Origin: Sweltsa coloradensis
Taxonomy: Eukaryota > Arthropoda > Insecta > Plecoptera > Chloroperlidae
NCBI GenBank assembly: GCA_024449915.1
Contig: JAMZAV010000050.1
Coordinates: 248,001 to 312,000, forward strand
Direction: 5' to 3'
DNA: 64,000 nt
The translations under genes and the position numbers were made by a program. Of the stretch, positions 34,501 to 42,882 are shown in pieces. A model generated the notes under the pieces. It saw only the letters and a program-made list of their open reading frames with translations, had not been told where the DNA came from and searched no databases. Each line of letters begins with the position of its first letter. Position 1 is the stretch's first letter.

Positions 34501-37500
34501 TAACGTGATATTCTTAACCTCGGGTGCGGCGTGCGTGTGACAAACGCATTCAAACTCAGTGAATGAGGCAATGATAAACAACATTAAACATGAGTGACGA
34601 TGAAGATGGTAACGTTGCAATAGTAACGAAGCAATAAATATCAATGATCTGATCATCAATGAAATGTGCATATCAATAAAGTGATAATAATTTTGCTTCT
34701 ATATAGCTACTTACTTTTCTGTACATTCCTTATCTGATTATCTCCCTATTTCAATCACTTTATTGCTTTAAAATTTTCACTGAATCACTCTCAAATGCGT
34801 TTTAGGCCCTTCCCCAAAAAACACAACCCCAAAAATTTTCCGCCTCCGGCGGCTGGGGCTTCGCCCCAGACCCCAGTATCACTACGCAAAGTCCTGTCCC
34901 ATATTCGAGTTTCACTAATCTGGCAACCCTACTGCCTAAACCTCTCTATTTTTATTGTAGGCTATCTGACAGCAAAATAAAGAATTAGGGCATACCTAAC
35001 TTGAACACTAATGTTAAATACTGTACATACTGTAATGTAATTTAATGCAACACTTGCATAAACCAAAGACTCGCTCCACACAGACACAATCCGTGACTGG
35101 TCAAAAGGGCACAAGCATATTTTGCAATGCAGTTTTTATTTGCATCGCATCACACTCTGTTTAAATTTCAAATTTTGTTGCAAAATTGCACATATTTTCC
35201 CTGGTTCCATCTCAAACTTGTGTCAAACTTGTTGTTTCAGGTCGAGATAAAGCCGTACGTCCTCGACTACCAAGAATGCGACGAGTGCGGCGGAGATAAG
35301 TGCGATGGGAAGTTCGCCCCGTACTTCTGTGCCAACATTGCGTGCCTTAAGGTGAGGCACTATCCAACACATACAAACGCTTGTAAAGACAGCCATGTCT
35401 GCTTTCAAGAGAGCTATTAAGTCTTCTACACTAGGGAAACGCCAAAGTCGTTGTTAGACGAGTGAGTGAGCCATGTGCTGAGTACCCGGTAACATTCCTT
35501 TTCTTCCCCCTACCTTAGGCCTCCCTAGCCTATCATAGGCTACAGTGGAGCATTATGGCCTAAACTATGGCCCAAACTTAAATACCCTATTATTTATACA
35601 AATATAATTGAGCGAGCGAAGCGAGTGTCTCCACTTGACTCTTATGGCTCGAATGTCTGTTTTTTTTTTTTTCTGTTACTGCTTCGATACAGGTCGCACC
35701 GTTTCTCTGATCGACCTGAAATTTTGCACACATGTACATACCACCTAGGCGGGTTGCTGTATAGTTTTGTGGCAAAATCGTTCAAAAAGTTAAAAAGTTA
35801 CATTAATTAAAGTTAATCGAAAGTTTTTTTTCAAACTAAACGGCGACAAAATCTGAGGTGGCCAAATCATTTAGAATGTCCGTCCGATCACGAATATGTT
35901 AATTTTATTTTGATCCGATAAGTAGTGTAGATGGAAATTACATTATAACAAAGTCCCGTTACCATGGCAACGGAAAGTCGCACAGCTTTTTTGGCTCATG
36001 ATAGCGGTTAAACGGAGGCTCGGATCGAGTTGAAATTTTGACCATCCGCAAGCTTCGTTCTCGATTGAATGCTATTAGTTTTGTGGCAAAATCGTTCAAA
36101 AAGTTAAAAAGTTACATTAAAGTTAATCTTAAGTTATTTTTTAAAACTAAACGGCGACAAAATCTGAGGTAGCCAAATCATTTAGAATGTCCGTCCGGTC
36201 ACGAATATGTTAATTTTATTTTGATCCGATAAGTAGTGTAGATAGAAATTACATTTTAACAAAAGTAACGTTACCATGGCAACGAAAAGTCGCACAAGAA
36301 TTCTGATCACTATGTACTGCCACCTAGAAGAAATCAAGAGTAAAATAGTTTTCCCAAAGAAATGATGTCAAGGTCCTCTAGATGGCGGTGGATTTTATCC
36401 ATTCTCTCCTATTTTACAAATTTTCAGCTTAATTGGTCAAGACCTTAAAGACTTATTGGTATGTAACATTATGGGCATGTCGTACTCGGGTCGTGTTGCA
36501 CGTACCGGTGCTCGCTCAACAACGCGTCCAACTGAGCGTTTTCCTAGTTATCAAACTTAAATGCAAATGTTCCCGGGTACTCAACACATGACTCGCTCAC
36601 TCGTCTAACAACGACTTTGGCGTTTCCCTAGTCTAGTTTATATAATGAATTGTTATTGTTTTGTTAATTTGTCTCTTCTATGTTTGTCTCGTTTATGTTT
36701 CTAGTATGTTCTATGTTTTATAAGTGCTTGTTTATTATCACATGTGTTGTGTAGAGACTGGCAGACACCTTGTGCTTGGGGCACTATGCCCTTTTCTGCC
36801 AACCTTCCTACTAAGCCTATTAGTAGTGAGAATGGCAATGGATTTCTCTAAACTAGGAAAACGCTAAAGTCCCGCCGCGTTGATGGATGAGCTTTTTTTT
36901 AAGTATTTAGTTTGCGTGGGATATCTTTACTTTTGTAAGTGTTTTGCTTTGCTACCTAAGCATTGTAGGTGATTGTTGTCAAGTTTCTATTGTTAGGGCC
37001 TACTTGTCAAATGTTATTATTTACCGTACAAAAACTTATATTAAAAGCTTTATTTCTATGGATTCTGGCTAATTTTTCCAACTTTTTCTTTCAAAAGGTA
37101 CTACATGACCATAACCTTAATGTTCATGTATAATATGAACGTTGTTGCTCCACCCGTTTGGTCATAATCGGCCCAAATGGCACGAAAATATCGCACAAAA
37201 CCGTAAAAAAATTACATTAAAAGCTTTATTTCTATGGATTCTGGCTAATTTTTCCAACTTTTTTTTCAAAAGGTACTAAATCACCATAACCTTAATGTCC
37301 ATGTATAATATGAACGTTGTAGCCCCACCCGTTTGGTCAGAATCGGCCCAAATACACGAAGAAATATTGCACTAAAATTGAAAAAAAATCGTAAAAGTAC
37401 GATATTCATGAGAAATATTTCTTCGATTGTACCCAAAAACAATACACTTCTAAGTTTAGAGATTTCGAAGGTCCCCTACAATTTTCATCAAGATCGCTTA

Positions 37501-37541
37501 TGCCGTTTGCCCGGAATCCTGCTAACAAACAGACAAAAATA

Positions 37542-37577
<36 letters not shown>

Positions 37578-37772
37578 ATTGGAGCTAAATTTTTTGGGGG
37601 GTCAGTGAAATTGAAGTCTTCGCTTCGCTCATCCAATCATGTTTCCTTTATTTCACAGTACTTGTGCGCATGCTGCTGGCCAACATACCACAAGCGAGTC
37701 AACTTAACCTTGCACCGACCTACAACCAAGCAAAGCAGTACGGACCGACCCCGCGCCATCAACTTCGATTAG
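13540..37772 (+). CDS. CPEB: Cytoplasmic polyadenylation element-binding protein (CPEB2-4/Orb2 type)
   Basis: This RNA-binding protein binds U-rich elements in mRNA 3' UTRs and controls poly(A) length and translation in the cytoplasm. Twelve exons join in frame: 13540-13585, 18170-18832, 19350-19508, 22643-22804, 23976-24380, 24820-24963, 26414-26587, 27131-27243, 29469-29648, 32962-33180, 35241-35351, 37659-37772, giving 829 codons. RRM1 starts near residue 572 (VFVGGLPPD; RNP1 KGFAFLLF). RRM2 starts at 683 (VFVGGIPR; GIDTD; YPKGSSRVCFV). The C-terminal ZZ finger (about 768-815) keeps CDEC, FCANIACL, CACC and two histidines. These blocks match CPEB2-4 rather than CPEB1. The N-terminal half is low-complexity and repeat-rich, as in other CPEBs. 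Odd points are the five-copy first-exon array, the five-copy exon 10 acceptor array, and introns 1-7 all in phase 1. Exons 1-6 are inferred from phase and splice sites alone. Confidence 0.9.
13593..18169 (+). other. CPEB intron 1
   Basis: Mostly AT-rich sequence without genes. It holds a 33-bp tandem duplication at 14258-14323, two GGTGGAGGTGCCGGG-like words near 14.84 and 14.96 kb, and a degenerate hAT-like element at 17331-18063. The ORFs in it have no recognisable product. Confidence 0.5.
17331..18063. mobile_element. Degenerate hAT-like element
   Basis: Ends CAGGGTTGCCAAC and GTTGGCAACGCTA are imperfect inverted repeats. Flanks TATGGTTA and TATGGGTA match at 7 of 8 positions, as for an 8-bp hAT target duplication. 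There is no coding region. It lies in CPEB intron 1. Confidence 0.55.
18170..18832 (+). CDS. CPEB: CPEB exon 2: tandem YQR/RSTSF repeat exon
   Basis: The acceptor is TATTTCTAG and the donor GTAAGA. It encodes residues 16-236, made of about eight imperfect repeats of 20-27 residues. A typical unit is (Y/F)-(D/N)-Y-Q-R, a short N/G-rich spacer, S-Q-Q-P-L-(P/L)-R-S-(T/A)-(S/L). The region is rich in Gln, Asn, Tyr, Pro and Ser and low in acidic residues, like the disordered N-terminal regions of Orb2 and Aplysia CPEB, but it is not a pure polyQ tract. The recurring R-S-(T/A)-S-F words resemble basophilic kinase sites; that is inference. Length is a multiple of three with phase-1 ends, so it can be skipped in frame. 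Confidence 0.75.
19350..19508 (+). CDS. CPEB: CPEB exon 3
   Basis: Acceptor TTATTTTCCAG, donor GTGAGA. It encodes 53 residues rich in Ser, Glu and Ala (ESGEESVVGFPTSSTDSSGW). No domain. Phase 1 at both ends. Confidence 0.7.
19970..20410 (+). other. Degenerate Helitron-like body fragment in intron 3
   Basis: About 20150-20400 resembles the GAAATATTTCTCATGAAT and GATCTTGATGAAA blocks of the Helitron-like copies at 20.93 and 36.85 kb, but no ends are visible. Confidence 0.35.
20929..22583 (+). mobile_element. Helitron-like element copy 3, with nested LINE
   Basis: It starts TGGATGAGCAAAGCAAAGAC and ends ACGCGACGGGACTTAAGCG then TTTTCCTAGT. The left part (to about 21330) matches, inverted, the element at 36853-37636. 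A LINE fragment (21639-22445) is inserted inside. It lies in CPEB intron 3. Confidence 0.5.
21590..22470 (-). pseudogene. LINE ORF2 C-terminal fragment
   Basis: The minus-strand frame of 268 residues (22445 to 21639) starts just before the reverse-transcriptase catalytic box MIYADDILVWGE. It continues through the thumb (VGSIITKEAKMGSEISKR), a QAAEMKFVRSIAGISK block and the tail RLRWYGHVRRMGEERIPR and GRPREKWKD. It is 5'-truncated, with no endonuclease or RT fingers. Uninterrupted, so it may be fairly young. It sits inside a Helitron-like element in the CPEB intron. Confidence 0.85.
22643..22804 (+). CDS. CPEB: CPEB exon 4
   Basis: Acceptor CTGTTACAG, donor GTATGT. It encodes 54 residues, basic at first (PGKKRSNRKVQ), then acidic (ERAEDEMDIM). 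No domain. Phase 1 at both ends. Confidence 0.7.
23204..23727 (-). mobile_element. MITE-like element, same family as 29014-29418, inverted
   Basis: Its right end TCCTTGAAAAAGGATAAAA ... GGCAACCCTG is the complement of the left end of the copy at 29014. The left end (TTACTATTTTTATCCTTGG) matches the complement of that copy's right end. No coding region. CPEB intron 4. Confidence 0.5.
23740..23935 (+). mobile_element. LINE/SINE 3' tail with (TAC)n end
   Basis: A non-coding stretch ends AAAATAAAGCAAC followed by TAC repeats, the kind of simple-repeat 3' tail made by target-primed reverse transcription. It ends just before CPEB exon 5. Confidence 0.4.
23976..24380 (+). CDS. CPEB: CPEB exon 5: AIKQ repeat exon
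   Basis: Acceptor CATGTTCCAG, donor GTAAGT. It encodes 135 residues. The first half (DETFPDPDLLKKYGRPILGR) is unique. The second half has about five degenerate units of 10-12 residues around (A/T)-I-(K/N/D) with G and Q (GQGAIKQVKNGHGTIKQ). No known domain. Phase 1 at both ends. Confidence 0.7.
24820..24963 (+). CDS. CPEB: CPEB exon 6: Ser-rich
   Basis: Acceptor TGATTTCAG, donor GTATCT. It encodes 48 residues, rich in Ser and Asp (SSGDDSSLPSDQSRSSS), likely disordered. Phase 1 at both ends. Confidence 0.7.
25240..25400 (-). repeat. tRNA-derived SINE fragment, inverted
   Basis: The minus strand carries GGTTCGATTCCCGGTTGGGG followed by the same CGGACTTTTTTAATTTC tail as the plus-strand copy at 25536-25690. 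GGTTCGATTCC is a perfect B box. The two copies face each other around about 150 bp. Confidence 0.55.
25536..25700 (+). repeat. tRNA-derived SINE or tRNA pseudogene
   Basis: An A-box-like TGGTCTAGTGGTTAAGA is followed at about 35 bp by a perfect B box GGTTCGATTCC, and the ends GTCC/GGAC can pair. The anticodon and T stems have mismatches, so it is not a convincing working tRNA. A tail (TTTTTTAATTTCTGAATTG) is shared with the inverted copy. CPEB intron 6. Confidence 0.55.
26414..26587 (+). CDS. CPEB: CPEB exon 7: linker and start of RRM1
   Basis: Acceptor TACCAACAG, donor GTAAAT. It encodes a basic linker (KLKLIKRARRASSKFAVSD) and the first beta strand of RRM1 with RNP2 VFVGGLPPD. The RRASS word fits a PKA-type site; inference only. 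Phase 1 at both ends. Confidence 0.85.
27131..27243 (+). CDS. CPEB: CPEB exon 8: core of RRM1
   Basis: Acceptor TTCTCCAG, donor GTGGGT. It encodes the helix and RNP1 (DWPYRQ, FPPKGFAFLLFQ), closely matching CPEB2-4. The exon ends in phase 0. Confidence 0.93.
27926..28106. repeat. 85-bp tandem duplication ending in a 21-bp perfect hairpin
   Basis: The unit starting TCTAATGGTAGCC repeats at 27927 and 28012. The second copy ends in a perfect palindrome: bases 28060-28080 pair with 28086-28106 around a GGTCT loop. A related TTTCTGTCATACGG end lies near 28936. CPEB intron 8. Confidence 0.8.
28242..28703. mobile_element. Short hAT element (GATGACATCGGGT family)
   Basis: The termini TAGGGATGACATCGGGTA and TACCCGATGTCATCACTA are inverted repeats. 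The element is flanked by a perfect 8-bp duplication CTACCTAC. The inside is non-coding with GGAGTCGACTCC palindromes. CPEB intron 8. Confidence 0.9.
29014..29418. mobile_element. MITE-like element with CAGGGTTGCC ends
   Basis: The ends CAGGGTTGCCAATTTCAAGG and TTTGGTAGCAACCCTG are inverted and imperfect; both carry ATCCTT/AAGGAT words. There is no clean target duplication. It lies just upstream of CPEB exon 9. Confidence 0.6.
29469..29648 (+). CDS. CPEB: CPEB exon 9: end of RRM1 and inter-RRM linker
   Basis: Acceptor TTCACGCAG, donor GTGAGT. It encodes ESSVRYLMSSC, VSSSSIRNKLVEVRPW and the linker MDINHRNT, aligning with ESSVQALI, IKDKPVQIRPW and LDPRKT of CPEB2-4. Phase 0 at both ends. Confidence 0.93.
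29794..31061. mobile_element. Short hAT element, 1.27 kb
   Basis: The termini TAGGGCTGTGCGAG and CTCGCACAGCCCTA are perfect inverted repeats with a perfect 8-bp target duplication TTTATTAG. Subterminal regions are dense in GAGATCGAGCGAG words in opposite orientation at the two ends. The centre is rich in TAGGCC and non-coding. CPEB intron 9. Confidence 0.93.
31333..31442 (-). repeat. 5S rRNA-like head of a SINE
   Basis: The minus strand resembles 5S rRNA from the start (ACGGCCTTGCCATG...) through AAGTTAAGCAACATCAGGC, TGGTCGGTAC, ATGAGTGGGTGACCACTTAGG to AACACCACGT, including 5S internal promoter regions. It diverges from canonical 5S, so it is best read as a 5S-derived SINE; the body probably continues to about 31240. 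CPEB intron 9. Confidence 0.75.
32021..32471. mobile_element. Short hAT element (GATGACATCGGGT family), copy 2
   Basis: The termini TAGTGATGACATCGGGT and ACCCAAAGTCATCACTA have a perfect 8-bp target duplication GAACCAAA. Subterminal AACCGGTTCC palindromes are shared with the copy at 51099. CPEB intron 9. Confidence 0.92.
32593..33004 (+). repeat. Five-copy 83-bp array across the exon 10 splice acceptor
   Basis: Each unit holds TAGATACCCGAGTGTGAATA, a pyrimidine stretch with TTCTGTGCAG, and the first 45 bases of exon 10 up to CAGCAGCTG. Exon-like starts lie at 32630, 32713, 32796, 32879 and 32962, spaced exactly 83 bp. Only the last runs into the rest of the exon. Use of an upstream acceptor without further splicing would meet an in-frame TGA after 20 codons. 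Units differ by single bases at one position (GATTG, GACTG, GCTTG). Confidence 0.95.
32962..33180 (+). CDS. CPEB: CPEB exon 10: RRM2
   Basis: It uses the fifth TTCTGTGCAG acceptor; the donor is GTGAGT. It encodes RRM2 with RNP2 VFVGGIPR, the family signature FAGIDTD, RNP1-like GSSRVCFV and NAIRTRF. Phase 0 at both ends. Confidence 0.95.
34222..34931. mobile_element. Short hAT element with GGGGCTTCGCCCC hairpin
   Basis: The termini TAGGGTTGCCAG and CTGGCAACCCTA are perfect inverted repeats with a perfect 8-bp target duplication CTGCCTAA. Near the right end is CCGGCGGCTGGGGCTTCGCC, part of a GC-rich hairpin shared with two other hAT elements in the window. CPEB intron 10. Confidence 0.93.
35241..35351 (+). 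CDS. CPEB: CPEB exon 11: start of ZZ zinc finger
   Basis: Acceptor GTTGTTTCAG, donor GTGAGG. It encodes VEIKPYVLDY and the first zinc ligands (CDECGGDKC, FAPYFCANIACL), near-identical in pattern to CPEB2-4. Phase 0. Confidence 0.95.
35609..36547 (+). mobile_element. Helitron-like element copy 2
   Basis: It begins TGAGCGAGCGAAGCGAG and ends with CAACGCGTCCAACTGAGCG then TTTTCCTAGT. It contains a tandem duplication of about 310 bp (35770 and 36080) with GTTCAAAAAGTTAAAAAGTT. Non-coding; CPEB intron 11. Confidence 0.55.
36853..37636 (-). mobile_element. Helitron-like element copy 4, next to the last CPEB exon
   Basis: On the minus strand it runs from TTGGATGAGCGAAGCGAAGA at 37636 to CGTTTTCCTAG at 36853, matching the element at 20929-22583 over its ends and body. 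It contains two tandem copies of about 180 bp (TTTATTTCTATGGATTCTGG) and an A-tract near 37543-37575. Its 5' end is only 22 bp before CPEB exon 12. Confidence 0.6.
37659..37772 (+). CDS. CPEB: CPEB exon 12: end of ZZ finger and stop
   Basis: Acceptor CTTTATTTCACAG. It encodes YLCACCWPTYHKR, then a second histidine (LHRP) and the end DRPRAINFD with TAG. It aligns with YYCEYCW...H...FHKP...DRPR at the end of CPEB2-4. The extra cysteine (CACC) and the lost downstream RW ending are lineage changes. Confidence 0.9.
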   Translation, partial: YLCACCWPTYHKRVNLTLHRPTTKQSSTDRPRAINFD

Positions 37773-40450
37773 ATCATGCTGCATGGTATGGTCTACAACA
37801 AACATGTCTTCCGATATGGGCATCAATATTCCTTGTATGAGTTACCGGTCCCCCTACTGGTGCAATAAGGTACTAGTTTATAATTTCAATGGAAATTGGA
37901 AAGACAGATGTTACAATAGAAAAGCAAAGAAAATGCTAGTCTACAATAATGAGTATATTAGGAATAGAGCTAAGCCCGAACACCAATTAAATTTTTTGTA
38001 GGTCCTATGGTTTACACAGGACTATGTAGTTTGTAATAATAATTGTACAGGAGAACGACTTGTGCTTAATCTACGTAGACGCACCAAAAATAAGTAAGGG
38101 TGTTGCACAAAGCCCGGTGGTCCAACATTTATTTTCAGTTTGAGGTAAACAAATGTAAAACCACCACAAATATCCTAAACTATTTTCTTGTAGAAAAAGC
38201 TCTAGGCGTTGTTCCGTAGGACCTACACTACCTAGCATACCGGTAGGCCTACTACTTACGTAGTCATATTTTTAATATAAGCCCCCTATGCATTTAATGG
38301 TTTTGAATTTTAAGTAGATACTCAAATCTCCTCTTTAGTTCAAAATGTGAATGTTAATTTCAATTTTTATAAGAAGTGTGATTTGGTAGTGTTGGCAGCC
38401 TGTGCAAACTAAAACTTGTTTCATTATGATAGCCTACACCTTACAAACACACGTGTAAAATGCAATACTCATACGTTGGGAATACAAGTTTCAAGGCTAA
38501 TCTTCAGTGCCTAATTAGCCCCTGGTAACAAAATGTACCGTAATGTGCAAGTTTCTGTTAGACTTGGGCCTGGCTCATTGTGTCCAGCCCTAACCACACA
38601 TGCCACATGGCCTAGAAACTAGGCATCTTCCCATTGTATTGAATCAGTACTTAGTTCTTCTTTCCGTATCCGTGCATGCTGTTTACAAATAATTATTGTA
38701 TGTACATGTGCCATGTTTTACATCCTGGCATAAATACCGTACTGTAGGCCCCCATATTGGCCTAACCACCAAAAACAGGTGTAACTGCAGCGGGTGATTT
38801 AAACTGCAAATCTGAGTGTCGTGATCCCAGCCCACTGCCCAGTGATCTGTTTCTCCTAAAAAACTTTATACTTTACGTTTATACTGATTTGATAACCCAG
38901 AGCTCTTTCGAATTTCAATTAGTATGTATTATTATTTTCAATTTTGGTCATGTGTTCAGTATTGGTATTGGTAGCGTCGTCACTTGGTTTAGTTTTGCTG
39001 TGACCTCTTGTCTGCCTTAAGTGTTTTAGAATGCAGATTTGAACTTTTGTATAGAAGAGTGGATTGGCTTAGTTTTTTGTGTTTTCTTTAATATTAGTAA
39101 ATATTTTCAGATCCTACCATTAAATTTGTTTTTTCTTTAAATGATATGTTTTCTCAAGAGGCCCACTATTAGACGTGGTGAAAACTATTCAGTTAGGATT
39201 TAGTATCTCATCTGTTATTGTACACGTTCTTGAAGTTCTTGTTGCAATTCAACCAAACAAGAAGAACTAGAATTGATTGTTTTTGTCGAGGAGCCGGTAG
39301 GGAACGTCATTTAGACTAAAATGCTGTATAAAACCAAAGTCAATTAGGCCTACTATGTATTAGAATTACTGTTAGCGTTGTTGTACGACTTATTATTAGT
39401 TATTACTATTCTATTTCTTATGGTACCTTATAAGTTGAATATTGATTGTCCATGGAGAGAAACCAGAAATGAATTGTATATTATTAATTATTATGTAGCA
39501 CTCCTACATTTCCTATGCATGTTATTTTTATGTGAAAGATTATGATATGGACTATGGATATGATACTACACTACGTACTTACAAATTTGTTGTTTTGCTA
39601 TCTGTACATAAAATTATACAAATTAAATTTGAGTAGTAGCTAACTGTTTGAAGTTAAAGATGTAGGAGTGATGCTGAGGATAGTTACGTAGATAAAGTGA
39701 TTCGCTGGTTGTGATTACCATATTTATCTGTTCAATTTGAAAGTAATTTGAAATATCAAATATTTGATATTTCTATTATTATTGTTGTTACCTAACATAT
39801 TTGACCCTGGATTACATAAAATGTGAATATTTTGTTCATTTCTATTTTCTAGTATAAGTCCTATGTAGTTTTCAAGTGTTCCATACATATATAAAGAATA
39901 ATTTTCCCTCCATCGCAACTAAACCTTTGAAGAATCATATCCTAAGTAGAACAAGATTGTGCGACAATAGCAGACGAGGAGAAGCCTTGAAAGATATCTT
40001 CTGAATTGTATTCTATTGCGAGATGATTGTGTCCGTGACATCGAAATTAGGTTTTTGGTTGTAGTTTAGTTCTTTTGTTTTTTTTGTGTACATTTAGTAG
40101 GTACCTAATTAACTCAAGTTCAGCTACTTATTGTGTTGTATTATATTTCATTTCATTTAATATTATTTTGTATTTAATAATATTAACTTATTAAGTAGAT
40201 ATGGTGATATCTTATTAATTATAACATTGACTATTTGCAATACAATGTCTTTAAATATTATTTGCTTATATTGTAATCTTAAAAATAGTGAAACTGATTC
40301 AGTCCATACTACGACATACTGTGCCGGTATAATCCTGATGTTCGGTACAAACAAGCCTCACAAAAAAGTATTAAGATTTCAGACTATCATGTGCAGGTAT
40401 TAATTTAAATTGTAAATTAAATTGTTCTTAAATAAAAGTATCTTTCATTA
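37773..40450 (+). other. Likely CPEB 3' UTR and spacer
   Basis: AT-rich, no ORF of note. A canonical AATAAA is at 40431-40436 on the plus strand and could end the transcript; an earlier, non-canonical site cannot be excluded. Confidence 0.35.
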
Positions 40451-41689
40451 ATATTTGGCCTACATTTTATTAATCCACCTATTCAGTATTCAGCAATTAA
40501 TTATTCTTAAAGCATTCCATGCCCTTGATCCAGTAAGTTGTAGGCCTTCGATTCGTACATTGATGATTGGTAATAATGCAGACTGCTATGGCACAATCAT
40601 TTCATTAGGTAAAATAAAATGCCCGATTGAACGCAATAACAATTAATAATTTTGTGTTGTGTTGTCAAAATTGTCACACCATTTTATTTTAGATCTTTGC
40701 ACAACTATCATTCTCCAATCCAAGTCATACTGAATCAAAAAGATAAAAAATTTCAGACAATATGCCAAAAATATGTATTTATCTAATAAATATACTTAGC
40801 ATTAGTAACAAATTGTTTACCTTTTTGACTACAATTAGTGTGGAAAAGGCCAACCGGCTAGTTTAGTTTAGATTAGAGAAGGGTTGACACTTGACAGGTT
40901 GGGAAATCATAGAGAACATAAAGCCCAGCCTGAAGGGCGCACGCATGCCTCGAGTTACTAGACAATGCTCTAACGTCCAACTGTTTGTTAACAGGCCTAC
41001 TCCGGTAGGCTGCTCGGCTACGCACATTTATAAAAAAAAACCAAACAAAGTTGTACTAGCAACTTTTGTGCTGCCTATTATCGAGTTGTATTACTCACCG
41101 ATCTGATCCTCTTCAGCCCATCCGAACCTTAACCACCTGAATAAGATGTTTTAATTTTTCTGTCACATTGTGCATTGCAGAGGTCACTCATTCTCTTTGT
41201 GCTGTGATTCTGGAAAAACTTTGCTTGAAGGATTTGAATTCTCGTCGGCAACACAGTTTGACTTGATTATAATCGATATCGATCCACAAATCCATTACCA
41301 AAAGTAGCATCGAACCGCAACCCTATAAAATATAATTCAGACGAAGAAATCTTGGCAAATTCTAAATACGACACACAGTATATTTCATAAAAGGGTGCCC
41401 ATGCTTAATTCAGAATACTGTATTTACTCGATTATAGGCCGCCATAGGGTAAAGGCAGCACACTTATTTCAAGTTAACCACTCTAGTTTTAAATATTATG
41501 TTATAAAATATAAATTAATACTTGTTACAATTAGGAAAAGGCCAACCGACTAGTTTAGTATAGATTGGAGAAAGGTTAACAGGTTGGGAAAGCATAGAGA
41601 CATTAAGCTTAGCCTGAAGGGCAGGGGGCGACAAAACTTTTCACCTTCTGATGACAACTGCAGCTAATTTAAAGTTGTTTGTTACCTTA

Positions 41690-41731
41690 ATCCACGACGC
41701 GTTTCGTCCTTCTGGGACTCATCAGGCGGAT
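41690..41731 (-). ncRNA. Type I hammerhead ribozyme
   Basis: The minus strand reads, in order: stem I strand AUCCGC, core CUGAUGA, stem II GUCC-CAGAA-GGAC, core GAAA, a very short self-complementary stem III CGCGUC with the GUC cleavage site, then stem I strand GUGGAU. Stem I forms six pairs including one G-U. All invariant core bases are present. Such short-stem-III hammerheads are known from animal retrozymes and Penelope-like elements, where they often act as dimers. Predicted cleavage is after position 41696. Confidence 0.8.
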
Positions 41732-42043
41732 GGTGGCCACTAAAAATCAGCTAACGACATGCAAACAAAACTAACAGTCACAACACATAACCAAACCTGT
41801 GGTAGGGCCACGCAAGAAGTAAATTCTGCATGCATGTTGTCATCATCAGCAAGGTTACTTCACACACCATTCATACTGGGGCACACAGTCAGCACAGACA
41901 GTAAGGGGGCTTCCCTCCCAACTCTGGTGCTCGGGAGACAAATATCCATGACTTACCCTGGATTTGAACCAGGACCCTTGGCAACAAGAGAAAAGCTACC
42001 CCTCCTGCCGTTGCTAGGCCAGGGTGCCTCTCCATTCATTTGA

Positions 42044-42080
42044 ACCCAGAAGGATGAAACGCGTCGTGGATTAAGGTAAC
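42044..42080 (+). pseudogene. Degenerate second hammerhead, opposite strand
   Basis: CCCAGAAGGATGAAACGCGTC then GTGGATT mirrors the ribozyme at 41690-41731, but the CUGAUGA core is changed to ATTTGAA, so it should not cleave. Confidence 0.6.
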
Positions 42081-42479
42081 AAACAATTTTAAATTAGCTG
42101 CAGTTCTCATCAGCAGGTGAAAAGTTTTATTGCCCCCTGGGCTTTATGTTTTTTAAATTAATACTTGTGTGCAATACTGTAATCAAATGACCAATATTGA
42201 CAAGTGGCTTCACATGGATAATGGTGGCCACACCCATTTTTTAACCTTAAATTTTAAATACACCCGAGGCCTATAGGCTATACTCGCTTAAATACAGTAC
42301 GTCACCAAACAATACCGACACAGTGAAAATATAAATCTGCGAATAAGACTAGTCTCTTTTTTATTCATTGAACATCTAAATTCATTTGTACATACACACA
42401 GAATGCCAGAAGTACTGCAATGCAATAAATTAACAGTGAGAAGATGAATTCGACAACACCAATCAGGAATGGGAGATGG

Positions 42480-42485
42480 TTTATT
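42480..42485 (-). terminator. Candidate poly(A) signal of CCDC43
   Basis: AATAAA on the minus strand, 325 bp after the copy A stop codon. Confidence 0.45.
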
Positions 42486-42809
42486 GGGTGGGTACTCCTC
42501 TGGGATTCTATGTCATAATACATTAACAGTTGGTACAGCAGCGTTAAAGAATACAACACCAATTTTTAAGAACATGTGTCCATACGATAGTATTTTGGCA
42601 ACCGATAGTTCATTCAAACCGTGAACACCACGCAGGATAGAATTAACCATGAGAACTCTGACTAAACAGTAAACGAAACACATGTAATTGTAGTATCTAG
42701 TACTTGATAGGAGCTTTCTGCTGGAAGAGCCGAAGAACATAATCCAACAGTAATAAGTTATCACAACACAATGCACACAGACACGCTCGATTATCCTCCT
42801 CTCATCTTG

Positions 42810-42882
42810 CTATCTCCGCCTTTCGCCTTTTTGTGTCTTACGTTTCTCTTTTTTGTCTTGTTGTTGCTGCTTTTGCTTTTCT
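42810..42882 (-). CDS. CCDC43: CCDC43 exon 4, copy A
   Basis: Acceptor TTTTTCAG at 42883-42885. It encodes EKQKQQQQDKKEKRKTQKGE and RRR then TAG. The phase (2) fits exon 3. Confidence 0.85.

Larger units (their letters stand above)
41621..42145 (-). mobile_element. SINE-like element with hammerhead ribozyme and long inverted ends
   Basis: Inverted ends of about 95 bp run from CAGGGGGCGACAAAACTTTT to the complement ending TTATTGCCCCCTG. On the minus strand an A-box-like TGGCCTAGCAACGG (near 42020) and a perfect B box GGTTCAAATCC (near 41970) suggest a Pol III promoter. The hammerhead ribozyme lies at the downstream end. A second, hAT-interrupted copy of the body lies at 44270-44920, and a fragment of the tRNA-like part at 50850-50935. 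Confidence 0.65.

Noticed and set aside
35127..35420. 97-residue ORF covering CPEB exon 11 as a separate gene
   Set aside because: Only its middle (35241-35351) matches CPEB; the rest is intron read through splice sites.
42513..42776. Hydrophobic minus-strand ORF of 87 residues after CCDC43
   Set aside because: It lies in the inferred CCDC43 3' UTR, the duplicate copy does not keep it, and no family resemblance is seen.
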